Shown in pieces: positions 15,484-22,770 of a DNA stretch of 64,000 bases; positions within the stretch are counted from its first letter, which is position 1, and every line of letters starts with the position of its first letter. The DNA is taken from positions 62,001 through 126,000 of the forward strand of contig JADZEX010000037.1 in assembly GCA_020850355.1 (NCBI GenBank), read 5' to 3'. Under the pieces are notes generated by a model. That model was given only the letters and a program-made list of their open reading frames with translations, had not been told where the DNA came from and did no database searches. The DNA comes from Fimbriimonadaceae bacterium (GTDB lineage Bacteria; Armatimonadota; UBA10988). A program made the position numbers and the translations under genes.

Positions 15484-16371
15484 TCAGGGCAGCGCCGCAG
15501 CGTCTTTGGCGATCAGGGTACCGATCCCGCGGTCCGTGAAGATCTCCATCAGCAGCCCGTGCTCGATCCGCCCGTCGATGATGTGGACCCGTGGCACGCC
15601 GCCCTGGCTGGCCTCCAGGCAGGCGGCGACCTTCGGGATCATGCCGCCATCGATGGTGCCGTCGGCGATCAGATCGCCCACCTCGGCGGCGGTGATCCGG
15701 CCGACCAGCGAGCCCTCGTCGCGCGGGTCGCGCAGGATGCCGCGAACATCCGTCAGCATCACGAACTTCGCGGCGCCCAGCTCGGCGGCGACCCGGCCCG
15801 CGAGCGTGTCGGCATTGATGTTGTAGCTGGTCCCATCCACCCCGACGCCGATGCTCGAGAGCACCGGGATGTAGCCGTGGTCGACCAGCAGACGGATCAG
15901 ATCGGGCCGGATGCTGACGATGTCGCCGACAAAGCCGAGATCGATCGGCTGGCCTTCGTGGGTCTCCAGCTTGCGCGCCAGGATGCTGCGGTCGTCCTTG
16001 CCGCTCAGGCCGACCGCCCGGCCGCCGGCCTGGTTGAGGCCATCGACGAGGTCCTTGTTGATCTTGCCGCCGAGCACCATTTCGGCGACTTCCATGGTGC
16101 CCTGATCGGTCACCCGCAGCCCGCGCACGAACTCCGGCTGCATGCCGAGGCGCTTCATCAACGCCGACACCTCGGGGCCGCCGCCGTGGACCAGCACCGG
16201 CCGCATGCCGACGTACCAGAGTAGCACAATGTCCTGCAGCACGGCAGCCTTGAGCTGGTTGTCGACCATCGCCGCGCCGCCGTACTTGATCACCACCACG
16301 GCGTCGTGGAACTTGCGGATGTAGGGCAGTGCCTCCACCAAGGTCTGGGCCCGCGCCGCCAACTGCTCCAT
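15484..16371 (-). CDS. argB: Acetylglutamate kinase
   Basis: 295 aa, the usual length. It phosphorylates N-acetyl-L-glutamate in the second step of arginine biosynthesis in the cytoplasm. The amino-acid-kinase fold shows VVVIKYGGAAM, the substrate loop LVHGGGPEVS, MLTDVRGIL, and GGMIPKVAACLEA. The N-terminal extension before VVIKYGG is long enough to form the helix used for hexamer assembly and arginine feedback in many bacteria. No other arginine genes are in the window. A candidate promoter lies at 16420-16448. The HD gene follows in the same operon. Confidence 0.96.
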   Translation of the reverse strand: MEQLAARAQTLVEALPYIRKFHDAVVVIKYGGAAMVDNQLKAAVLQDIVLLWYVGMRPVLVHGGGPEVSALMKRLGMQPEFVRGLRVTDQGTMEVAEMVLGGKINKDLVDGLNQAGGRAVGLSGKDDRSILARKLETHEGQPIDLGFVGDIVSIRPDLIRLLVDHGYIPVLSSIGVGVDGTSYNINADTLAGRVAAELGAAKFVMLTDVRGILRDPRDEGSLVGRITAAEVGDLIADGTIDGGMIPKVAACLEASQGGVPRVHIIDGRIEHGLLMEIFTDRGIGTLIAKDAAALP

Positions 16372-16419
16372 GGCTCTCTCCCGCTTCGCCCGCCGGCTGC
16401 CTGCCTGCCGGCTCGGCCC

Positions 16420-16448
16420 ATCCTAGCACCGCCCACCGCTTCTGACGA
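16420..16448 (-). promoter_or_regulatory. Candidate sigma-70 promoter for argB
   Basis: Read on the minus strand: TCGTCA, 17 bases, TAGGAT; each hexamer matches 4 of 6 consensus positions. It lies about 50 bases before the argB start. Moderate support because the -35 is weak. Confidence 0.4.
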
Positions 16449-16460
16449 GGGGCCGCAGGC

Positions 16461-16489
16461 TTGACGCGAGGGCCGCCGGTCGCTAGACT
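16461..16489 (+). promoter_or_regulatory. Sigma-70 promoter for the GH88 operon
   Basis: TTGACG, 17 bases, TAGACT. The -35 matches 5 of 6 and the -10 matches 4 of 6 consensus positions, with ideal spacing. Transcription would start near 16497, about 25 bases before the GTG of the GH88 gene. Confidence 0.6.
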
Positions 16490-16521
16490 CCGGCCGGTTA
16501 GAGGCCGGAAAGGACCGCACC

Positions 16522-17646
16522 GTGACCCCTGTCGCCGTCGACCGCAGTGCGCTGCGGCAGCGTTTGGAAATGGCCCTGGCCTTCGCGCAGCAGCAGGTGC
16601 GGGGCCTGGTGGAACGTGACCCCGACTACTACCCGATGTACACGGTCAACGGCCAATGGCGGCACGGCGGCGAGCGGTGGACCAACTGGTGCGAGGGCTT
16701 CCTGCCCGGCATGATGTGGGTCTTCGCGAAGCGCAGCGGCGACGCCTGGTGGCGCCAGACCGCCGAGCGCTACACCGTGGCGCTGGATTCCCGCCAACAC
16801 GACCGCCACGTCCACGACCTCAACTTCGTGCTCGGCTCCAGCTACGGCCGCTGGTACGACCTGACCGGCGACCCTGCGCTGCAGCAGGTGCTGATCACCG
16901 CGGGCGAGACGATGGGGCTGCGCTTCAAGGAAGCCGGCGGCTACCTCCGCAGTTTTGTCAGCGACGATTCGCTGTTCATCGACATCATGATGAACGTCGG
17001 GATTCTGTTCCGGTCGGCGGCCGCCAGCGGCAACGCCGAACTGCGCCGCCGGGCCGACACGCATTGCGCCACCAGCCGGCGCTACCTTGTCCGCGGCGAC
17101 GGCTCCACGGCCCACGAGGCGATGTTCGACCTGACCACCGGCGAGTGCCTGCGGCAGACCACCCACCAGGGCTACCGCGGCGACAGTTGCTGGGTCCGCG
17201 GCCTGGCCTGGTCGCTCTACGGCTTCGCCAGCAGCTACGGCTACACCGGCAACCCGGATTACCTCGAGACCAGCCGCCAGAACGCCACCTGCCTGCTGCG
17301 CGGGCTACCCGACGACGGCGTCAGCCCGTACGATTTCGATGCGCCGGCGGAGGCGCGGCCGATCGACACCTCCGGCTCGGCCATCGGCGCCGCCGGGTTG
17401 CTCAAGCTGGCGAGCGTGGTGGGCGATGCGGCGGCCGCCGCAGAGTACCGCGCCGCCGCCTTCCAGATCCTCGGGGCGCTCTGCGAGCCGGCCTGGCTGG
17501 CGCACCAGACGCCGGGCTGGGAGGGCATCTTGAAAGCCCAGGTCTACCACCTGCACAAGCAACTCGGCGTCGGCGAGAGCTGCATGTTCGGCGACCACTT
17601 CTTTGTCGAAGCGGTCGACGCCGCGCTGACGCTCCTGGAGGCCTGA
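16522..17646 (+). CDS. GH88 unsaturated glucuronyl/galacturonyl hydrolase
   Basis: 374-aa enzyme that hydrates the 4,5-unsaturated uronic acid left by polysaccharide lyases. The two catalytic aspartates of the family fit Asp99 (HDLNF) and Asp154 (FIDIMMN). Aromatic sugar-binding segments follow (TNWCEGFLPGMMW, GDSCWVRGLAW). No signal peptide is visible, so it probably acts on imported oligosaccharides in the cytoplasm. It has a GTG start with AAAGGA upstream. It is followed one base later by a Gfo/Idh/MocA gene, suggesting a uronate pathway. It could serve the products of the heparinase-like lyase at 22771-25155. Confidence 0.9.
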   Translation: MTPVAVDRSALRQRLEMALAFAQQQVRGLVERDPDYYPMYTVNGQWRHGGERWTNWCEGFLPGMMWVFAKRSGDAWWRQTAERYTVALDSRQHDRHVHDLNFVLGSSYGRWYDLTGDPALQQVLITAGETMGLRFKEAGGYLRSFVSDDSLFIDIMMNVGILFRSAAASGNAELRRRADTHCATSRRYLVRGDGSTAHEAMFDLTTGECLRQTTHQGYRGDSCWVRGLAWSLYGFASSYGYTGNPDYLETSRQNATCLLRGLPDDGVSPYDFDAPAEARPIDTSGSAIGAAGLLKLASVVGDAAAAAEYRAAAFQILGALCEPAWLAHQTPGWEGILKAQVYHLHKQLGVGESCMFGDHFFVEAVDAALTLLEA

Positions 17647-17647
17647 G

Positions 17648-18643
17648 GTGGCCGACGCCGGCTGGCACCTCGTGCAGGTCGGCTGCGGCGGCTTCGGACG
17701 TTACCATCTGCAGGTCTGGCGCAAGCACCCGGCCGTTGCGCAAGTCACCGTGCTTGGTCGCGACCTCGCCCGGCTGGCGCCGCTGGAGGCCGAGTTGGGC
17801 TGCGCCGTGACCACCGACCCGGCGGTCCTCGCGACAGCCGACCTGGTCGATCTGGTGACCCCGCCAGACACGCATTACGCCCTGGCGTCCGCCGCGCTGG
17901 CGCAGGGCCGGCCGACCATCGTCGAGAAGCCGCCCTGCCGCACCGCCGCCGAGGCCCGCCGGCTGGCCGAGCTGGCCGGCGCCATCCCGCTCTACTGCGT
18001 TCAGAACCTCTGCTGGTCGCCCGTCTGGCAACGTGTCAAGGAGCTGCTGGCCAGCGGCGTGATCGGCCAGCCGCGGCTGTCGCTCTGGCCGGTGCTGACC
18101 GACCAGCGGCGGCTGCTGACGGGGGGCGACTTCCGCTCCGAGGCGGCCCGCGGCGGTGGGGCCCTGCTCGACGGCGCCATCCACTACGCCTACCTGGTCC
18201 CGTGGGTCCTCGGCGCGCCGATCCGCGCCGTCACCGCCTGGGCCGGCCAACTGGCGGCGTCGCCACCGGCGGGCGAGGACACCGGTCTGGCGGTCTGGCA
18301 GGTGGGTGAAGGAGTCGCCCAACTGACCTACTCCTGGGCCGTCGCCGACCCGCCCCGCTCGGCCGCGGCGACGCTGATCGGCGACAAGGGCACTTTGCTG
18401 GTGCCCCGCTCGGCGAAGCAGCCGCTGGAGCTGCTGCAAGGTCGCCAGGTCCACCAACTTGACCTCGGGCCCTGGCAGACGACCTCGCGCAACGACCTCG
18501 GCAACTGCCTCGGCCATTACCTCGACTGCGCGCGGCAGCAGGCGGCGCCGCAGACGAGCTGGGCCGCGGCGGTGCAAGCGCAGGAGGTGATCGAGGCGAC
18601 CCTCGCCGCGGCGGCCAGCGGCCATCGGCAGGTCGTGCCGTGA
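17648..18643 (+). CDS. Gfo/Idh/MocA family oxidoreductase
   Basis: 331-aa NAD(P)-dependent sugar or sugar-acid dehydrogenase. The Rossmann motif QVGCGGFGRYH sits at the N-terminus. The family motif with the catalytic lysine is VEKPPC, followed by the alpha/beta C-terminal domain (GGGALLDGAIHYAYL). The GTG start lies one base after the GH88 stop. The GTGA overlap at the end couples it to the membrane protein gene. Its neighbours suggest it oxidises or epimerises a sugar released by GH88; the exact substrate cannot be read from sequence. Confidence 0.88.
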   Translation: MADAGWHLVQVGCGGFGRYHLQVWRKHPAVAQVTVLGRDLARLAPLEAELGCAVTTDPAVLATADLVDLVTPPDTHYALASAALAQGRPTIVEKPPCRTAAEARRLAELAGAIPLYCVQNLCWSPVWQRVKELLASGVIGQPRLSLWPVLTDQRRLLTGGDFRSEAARGGGALLDGAIHYAYLVPWVLGAPIRAVTAWAGQLAASPPAGEDTGLAVWQVGEGVAQLTYSWAVADPPRSAAATLIGDKGTLLVPRSAKQPLELLQGRQVHQLDLGPWQTTSRNDLGNCLGHYLDCARQQAAPQTSWAAAVQAQEVIEATLAAAASGHRQVVP

Positions 18644-19407
18644 ACCACCCGGTGTTCCGCGACTGGTGGCGGCTGGCGCGCGGACTGCTGGCCGGCTGTG
18701 CCCTGGGGCACTTCCTGGTGACCGCTGACCTGACCGCCGGGCCGCTGCTTCTGGCACTGGCGATGGCGCTGCTGCTCGGTTGGTTCACCTGGGGCGAACT
18801 CAGCCTGCCGCGGGTCGACCTGCCGGAGTCCGCGGCCACTTTGCAGGACTGGGTCGCGGTGCTGGCCGCACTGGCCGACCTGCCGACGCCCCGGATCACC
18901 GTAGTCGCCGCTGCCAGCGGTGCCTTCGATCCGCCGGAGTCGCTGAATCTGGCTGGCGAGGTGGTCTTCGCGACGGGCGACCTGGAGACCCACGAGCTGT
19001 CGCACCACCTGGCGCAAGCGGCCCGACAGCTCGCCGTAGCCCAGGCACCGCCGCGCTACAGCGCCGCTGGACTGCTGGCCAGCGGTGTTGGCCTCGGGCT
19101 GCTGACCGGCCTGCTCCAGCGCAGTGGCGGCGCCTGGTGGGCCGCCCTACTGGCCATCGGCGGTCTGTTCGCGCTGGGGGCGCTGATCGTGGCCCGCGGC
19201 ACCAGCGCTCAGGAACTGCGTGGCCAGCGGATCGAGCAGCGCGCCCGCGAACTGCTCGGCCTGCTCCGCGACCGCCACCCCGAGGCCTTTGCCGACTTGC
19301 TCGCCCGGCAGGGCCTGGCGCCCGCCGCGAGCGACCTGATCCAACTTCAGGACCACCCCACCCCGCCCCGCGCCTGCGACCACGACGCTCCGCCGCCGGC
19401 TGGCTAA
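18640..19407 (+). CDS. Membrane protein with HELSH motif (possible M48-like metalloprotease)
   Basis: 255 aa. The hydrophobic segment at ~10-50 (AGCALGHFLVTADL, LLLALAMALLLGWF) and the pair at ~150-185 (GLGLLTGLL, WAALLAIGGLFALGALIVA) are membrane helices. Between them lies VVFATGDLETHELSHHLAQAA, cut here to its core HELSHH: a HExxH zinc motif in the same context as M48 proteases (after a short strand, before a helix hairpin). The protein is shorter than HtpX and the third zinc ligand is not obvious, so catalytic activity is uncertain. The GTG start overlaps the previous stop. Confidence 0.65.
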   Translation: MNHPVFRDWWRLARGLLAGCALGHFLVTADLTAGPLLLALAMALLLGWFTWGELSLPRVDLPESAATLQDWVAVLAALADLPTPRITVVAAASGAFDPPESLNLAGEVVFATGDLETHELSHHLAQAARQLAVAQAPPRYSAAGLLASGVGLGLLTGLLQRSGGAWWAALLAIGGLFALGALIVARGTSAQELRGQRIEQRARELLGLLRDRHPEAFADLLARQGLAPAASDLIQLQDHPTPPRACDHDAPPPAG

Positions 19408-19426
19408 GCCAGTTCACCTTCAGGCG

Positions 19427-19477
19427 ACAGAGCCGTCTGTAAATCGTGGAAGAGTGCCCCTAGCGAAATCGAGCTAG
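19427..19477 (+). promoter_or_regulatory. Two inverted repeats upstream of the sigma-54 promoter (candidate activator sites)
   Basis: ACAGA-GCCG-TCTGT (19427-19440) and CTAGC-GAAATCGA-GCTAG (19460-19477) are perfect 5-base-arm dyads. They lie about 70 and 35 bases before the predicted start of transcription. Sigma-54 promoters need an upstream-bound AAA+ activator, so dyads here are worth noting. The arms are short and could be chance. Confidence 0.3.
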
Positions 19478-19480
19478 AGC

Positions 19481-19496
19481 TGGCACGGCATTTGCA
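19481..19496 (+). promoter_or_regulatory. Sigma-54 (-24/-12) promoter for the PEP-CTERM gene
   Basis: TGGCACG-GCAT-TTGCA is a perfect match to the RpoN consensus TGGCACG-N4-TTGCW with correct 12-base register. Predicted transcription start is near 19507. The 24-base leader contains GGCGGAGG before the ATG at 19531. In Proteobacteria, PEP-CTERM genes are known to be driven by RpoN with the PrsK/PrsR system, so the position upstream of a PEP-CTERM gene fits known biology. Confidence 0.8.
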
Positions 19497-19530
19497 GAGC
19501 AGCTCCAGCGACTAGTGGCGGAGGCTTCGA

Positions 19531-20220
19531 ATGCGGCGAGTGCTTTGGATGGTGGTGGTGCTGGTCCCCGGTCTGGTGCAGGCTGGTCCGGTGGTCAATG
19601 GCAACTTCGAGACCGGCAGCCTGAACCCGTGGGTCGGCAGCACCGACCCAGCGGCGTTGCGCGACCCGAAGGTCACCAACGGCGCGGCCGGCGGCGGCAT
19701 CAACGGGATCAGCGGCAGCAAGTACGACGACTTCGCGGTGCTCGACACGACCGACCCATCCGGCAACATCTCCGGCCAGACCTGGTGGTCCAGCATCACG
19801 CAGACCGGCGTCACGCTCGGCGGCGTCACCGGCACGCTGCAGTTCAAGCTCACCGACCCGAGCGACCCAACGGTGCCGACCGGCAACCAGTCGGGGCTGC
19901 TGCTTGACAACATCCGGGTGGTCAACAACAACAGCCTGGCCTGGGACTGGTACGCGCTGACCAAGAAGGACCAGGCGCGCAACGACTACTACCAGGTGCT
20001 GTTCAACCACCAGGAGCTGTTCCGCTTCAACTACACCAGCTCGTTGATGCCGACCGGCAACTACGGCGGCGGCGGCGGCACCAACTTTGGGCCGTTCAGT
20101 TACGGCACCTGCTGGCAGAGCAGCACCGTCACGGTGCCGCCGGTGCCGGAGCCGGCCACCTGGATGCTGCTCGGCCTGGCCCTGCTGCCGGTGGCTCGCG
20201 CCCGGCGCCGCCGCCGCTAG
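19531..20220 (+). CDS. PEP-CTERM sorted surface protein
   Basis: 229 aa. A signal peptide (MRRVLWMVVVLVPGLVQAGP) is followed by a secreted domain opening VVNGNFETGSLNPWVG, which resembles carbohydrate-binding or choice-of-anchor domains. The body ends in a glycine run and then the sorting tail: VPEPATW, a hydrophobic helix and RARRRRR. Exosortase would cleave at the PEP motif and anchor the protein at the envelope. No exosortase gene is in the window. The gene has its own sigma-54 promoter and a strong terminator hairpin, so it is a single-gene transcription unit. Role is probably in matrix or surface display; ligand unknown. Confidence 0.93.
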   Translation: MRRVLWMVVVLVPGLVQAGPVVNGNFETGSLNPWVGSTDPAALRDPKVTNGAAGGGINGISGSKYDDFAVLDTTDPSGNISGQTWWSSITQTGVTLGGVTGTLQFKLTDPSDPTVPTGNQSGLLLDNIRVVNNNSLAWDWYALTKKDQARNDYYQVLFNHQELFRFNYTSSLMPTGNYGGGGGTNFGPFSYGTCWQSSTVTVPPVPEPATWMLLGLALLPVARARRRRR

Positions 20221-20278
20221 GTTTCCGGGGGGCCTGCGCCACCGGAGTGCGCCGCGGTCACCATCGACCCGGCGCCAC

Positions 20279-20318
20279 ACCACCGCCGTCACGCCGAGGG
20301 GGCCGTGACGGCGGTGGT
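20279..20318 (+). terminator. Strong hairpin after the PEP-CTERM gene
   Basis: A perfect 15-base inverted repeat (ACCACCGCCGTCACG and its complement) around a 10-base loop. It is followed by CTGTTGGG rather than a T-run. It sits about 60 bases after the stop, so it is probably a transcription terminator or mRNA-stabilising hairpin. Confidence 0.7.
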
Positions 20319-20375
20319 CTGTTGGGAAGGTGCCGCACCGCCGTCGTCCAAGCGGTCCGGGCAGCGGAGCCCGCG

Positions 20376-21758
20376 ATGATCGCTTCGATGCTGCTGCTGG
20401 CCAACCTCGCCGTCGAGCCTCTCCCACCGCGCGTCGGGCCGCGACCGCGGCCCGCGCTGGAAGTCGGACAACGCCGCGAGCTGTTCGTCGACGCCGCCCT
20501 GATCGATGGCTTCAGCGGCAGCGCCCGGCGGGTGCTGCACCACCCCGTCCCGGCCAACGCCGCGCTCACCCTCGACGGGGCTGCCGAGGGGCCGACGTCG
20601 GCATACTTCACCGTGCTGCGCGATGGGGACCTGGTCCGGCTCTACTACCGCGGCCAGGGCGGTGAGGCCGGCCGCGAAGTAACCTGCTACGCCGAGAGCC
20701 GCGACGGTCTGCTCTTCACCAAGCCCGCCCTCGGGCTGGTCGAGCACGCCGGGTCGAAAGCCAACAACATCGTCTGGGCCGGGGCTGGCACGCACAACTT
20801 CTCGCCGTTCCTCGACAGCCGCCCCGGATGTCCGCCCGAGGAGCGCTACAAGGCCGTCGGCGGCGGCCCCCTGCTGGGCTTCGTCTCGCCCGACGGCCTG
20901 CACTGGCGTCTGCTGCGGCCGGAGCCGATCCTCACCAAGGGCGCCTTCGACAGCCACAACGTGGCCTTCTGGGACCCCACTCGCGAGCAGTACGTCTGCT
21001 ACTTCCGCACCTTCAAGGACGGCGTGCGCTGGATCACCCGCGCCACCTCGCCCGACTTTCGCACCTGGTCGGAGCCGGTCGACCTGACCTTCGGCGACGC
21101 GCTGCCGGAGCACCTCTACACCAACAACATCGTGCCCTACGACCGCGCGCCGCACCTGCTGCTGGGCATTCCGGCGCGCTTCCTGCCCGACCGGCGGAAA
21201 GACCCGCAGCACCCCGTTCCTGGTATCAGCGACGCGGTGCTGCTGGCCAGCCGCGACGGCCTGGCCTTCGAGCGTTGGCGGGAGGCCTTCCTGCGCCCCG
21301 GCCCCGACCCCCTAAGCTGGACCGACCGCACCAACTACCCGGCCTGGGGCATCATCCAGACCTCGCCGACCGAGCTCTCGATCTACTGGACCGAGCATTA
21401 CCGCCACCCCGACCTGAAGCTCCGTCGCGGCACCTTGCGACTGGACGGCTTCGTCTCCGTGGGAGCGGATATGTCTGGCGGCGAGCTGCTGACGGCACCG
21501 TTCACCTTCACCGGCCGCCGCCTGCTGGTCAACTACGCCACCAGCGCCGCTGGCAGTCTGCGCTTCGAGCTCTGCGACGAAGCCGGCGAGCCGCTCCTTG
21601 GCCTGGCCTACGCCGACAGCGAGCTGCTCTACGGCGACGAACTGCAGCACGCCGTCACCTGGCAGGGCGGGGATCTGGCCAGCCAGGCGGCCCGGCCAGT
21701 CCGCCTCCGCGTGGCGCTGCGGGATGCGGATCTGTACAGCCTGCGGTTCGCGGAGTGA
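20376..21758 (+). CDS. Secreted five-bladed beta-propeller glycosidase-like protein (GH32/43-type)
   Basis: 460 aa from ATG 20376, which has GCGGAG upstream. The short hydrophobic start MIASMLLLANLAVEPL may be a signal peptide. The body shows repeated blades of the GH32/GH43 kind: LVRLYYRGQ, CYAESRDGL, FVSPDGLHW, FDSHNVAFWDP, YVCYFRTFKDG, ITRATSPDFRTW. The C-terminal ~100 residues are a beta-sandwich (LRFELCDEAGEPL), as in GH32 enzymes. Catalytic acids were not identified, and many such proteins in Planctomycetes and Armatimonadota have unknown substrates. It stands alone between a terminator and an AT-richer gap. Confidence 0.75.
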   Translation: MIASMLLLANLAVEPLPPRVGPRPRPALEVGQRRELFVDAALIDGFSGSARRVLHHPVPANAALTLDGAAEGPTSAYFTVLRDGDLVRLYYRGQGGEAGREVTCYAESRDGLLFTKPALGLVEHAGSKANNIVWAGAGTHNFSPFLDSRPGCPPEERYKAVGGGPLLGFVSPDGLHWRLLRPEPILTKGAFDSHNVAFWDPTREQYVCYFRTFKDGVRWITRATSPDFRTWSEPVDLTFGDALPEHLYTNNIVPYDRAPHLLLGIPARFLPDRRKDPQHPVPGISDAVLLASRDGLAFERWREAFLRPGPDPLSWTDRTNYPAWGIIQTSPTELSIYWTEHYRHPDLKLRRGTLRLDGFVSVGADMSGGELLTAPFTFTGRRLLVNYATSAAGSLRFELCDEAGEPLLGLAYADSELLYGDELQHAVTWQGGDLASQAARPVRLRVALRDADLYSLRFAE

Positions 21759-22362
21759 GCGCGGGCGGCCGGCAGGCAGTTTGGCTACCACCTGAGCTGA
21801 AGACGCGGTCGGCAGCAGGGAGCCCGGCCACAGCGCACGACAGCTTGAGATCACCCAAGACGGCGAACCCGAATGGTGCAAGGCGCGCTCGAAACTCTAT
21901 TCCTGTGCTCTCAGCGACCAGCAGTTCGCCGTCATTGTAAGGTGAGTTGGGGCCATAGGGCGCAGAGGTCCAGAGCCGGCGCGGCGCAATGTCATTGGGC
22001 GCGTACGCACACTCCGGAATGCAGACACCGGCGCGGGCAATGACGGCATGCCCGGATCCAGATAGCACATTGCGATCTTGGTAGACTCCGCTGATGGGCG
22101 GCGAGTGGCGTTGAACCTTCGCCCACACTTCTGGCAGCTCGCCCTGAATGGCGAATCGCCAGTGGAAGCGCACTTGGCGGACCGTCCCGCCCGCCGCGTC
22201 GGCGCCGTGGCCGCAGCGCGTAGCTGCCAGCACCTCCTGCGCCGGCGGCTGCACGTTGAGCCGAGGCACCGGCCGCAAGCCCCTGCCGCCGCGCGGGGGC
22301 GGCGCACACTACTTTGGTGCTGCTGGTCGGCTGCTGTTGGGCCGATCCCAGGGAGGTTGCGA
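21759..22362. other. 604-base intergenic region, less GC-rich, no confident gene
   Basis: The longest gap without a called gene. It is visibly poorer in GC than its surroundings, especially around 21830-22110. A minus-strand frame from 22278 stays open through the gap and into the antisense of the upstream gene (to 21655). It contains protein-like stretches such as VRFHWRFAIQGELPEVWAKV and YGPNSPYNDGELLVAES. Its third codon positions are only about 64% G/C over the stretch I counted, unlike real genes here. It also has no sensible end of its own. It may be a decayed or imported gene remnant. No promoter or repeat was identified. Confidence 0.45.
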
Positions 22363-22767
22363 ATGGCACTGAAGTCGAGCAAAGTAACGGTCGAGGAGTA
22401 CCTGGCCGACCTGGATCATCCTGCCCGGCCGACGGTCGAGACGTTGCGGGCGGCGATCCTCAGATTGGATCCGTCGATCCGCGAAGAGGTCAAGTGGAAC
22501 GCGCCGAGCTTCGCGCTGGACGACCACTTTGCCACCTTCCGGCTGCAACCGGCGCCCACCTGCCACCTGGTGCTGCATACTGGGGCCAAGAAGAAGGCCA
22601 TCCCGCAGGAGTTTCGGCTGGTCGACCCGCTGGGCCTGGCCCGGTGGGCCGCGGTGGATCGGTGCGTGATCGTCCTGCCGGCCGCCACCACGCCAGAGCA
22701 CCTGGCAGCGGTCGTTGATCTGGTCAGCCAGTGGCTGGCGCAGATCTGCCGGCGCCCGCCGGCCTGA
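22363..22767 (+). CDS. DUF1801 domain protein
   Basis: 134 aa, starting MALKSSKVTVEEYLADLDHP. It has the DUF1801/YdhG-like pattern: a helical start, REEVKWNAPSFALDDHFATF (the conserved W-x-x-P-x-F region) and a short C-terminal strand-helix (RCVIVLPAATTPEHLAAV). Such proteins are small, cytosolic and of unknown biochemical role. AGGGAGG 6 bases before the ATG fixes the start. It converges with the heparinase-like gene, with three bases between the stops. Confidence 0.85.
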   Translation: MALKSSKVTVEEYLADLDHPARPTVETLRAAILRLDPSIREEVKWNAPSFALDDHFATFRLQPAPTCHLVLHTGAKKKAIPQEFRLVDPLGLARWAAVDRCVIVLPAATTPEHLAAVVDLVSQWLAQICRRPPA

Positions 22768-22770
22768 GGC

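Noticed and set aside
21655-22278. 207-aa minus-strand ORF as a gene
   Set aside because: Protein-like in part but not accepted: weak codon bias, no clear start, and it ends only in the antisense of a real gene. Kept as an intergenic note.
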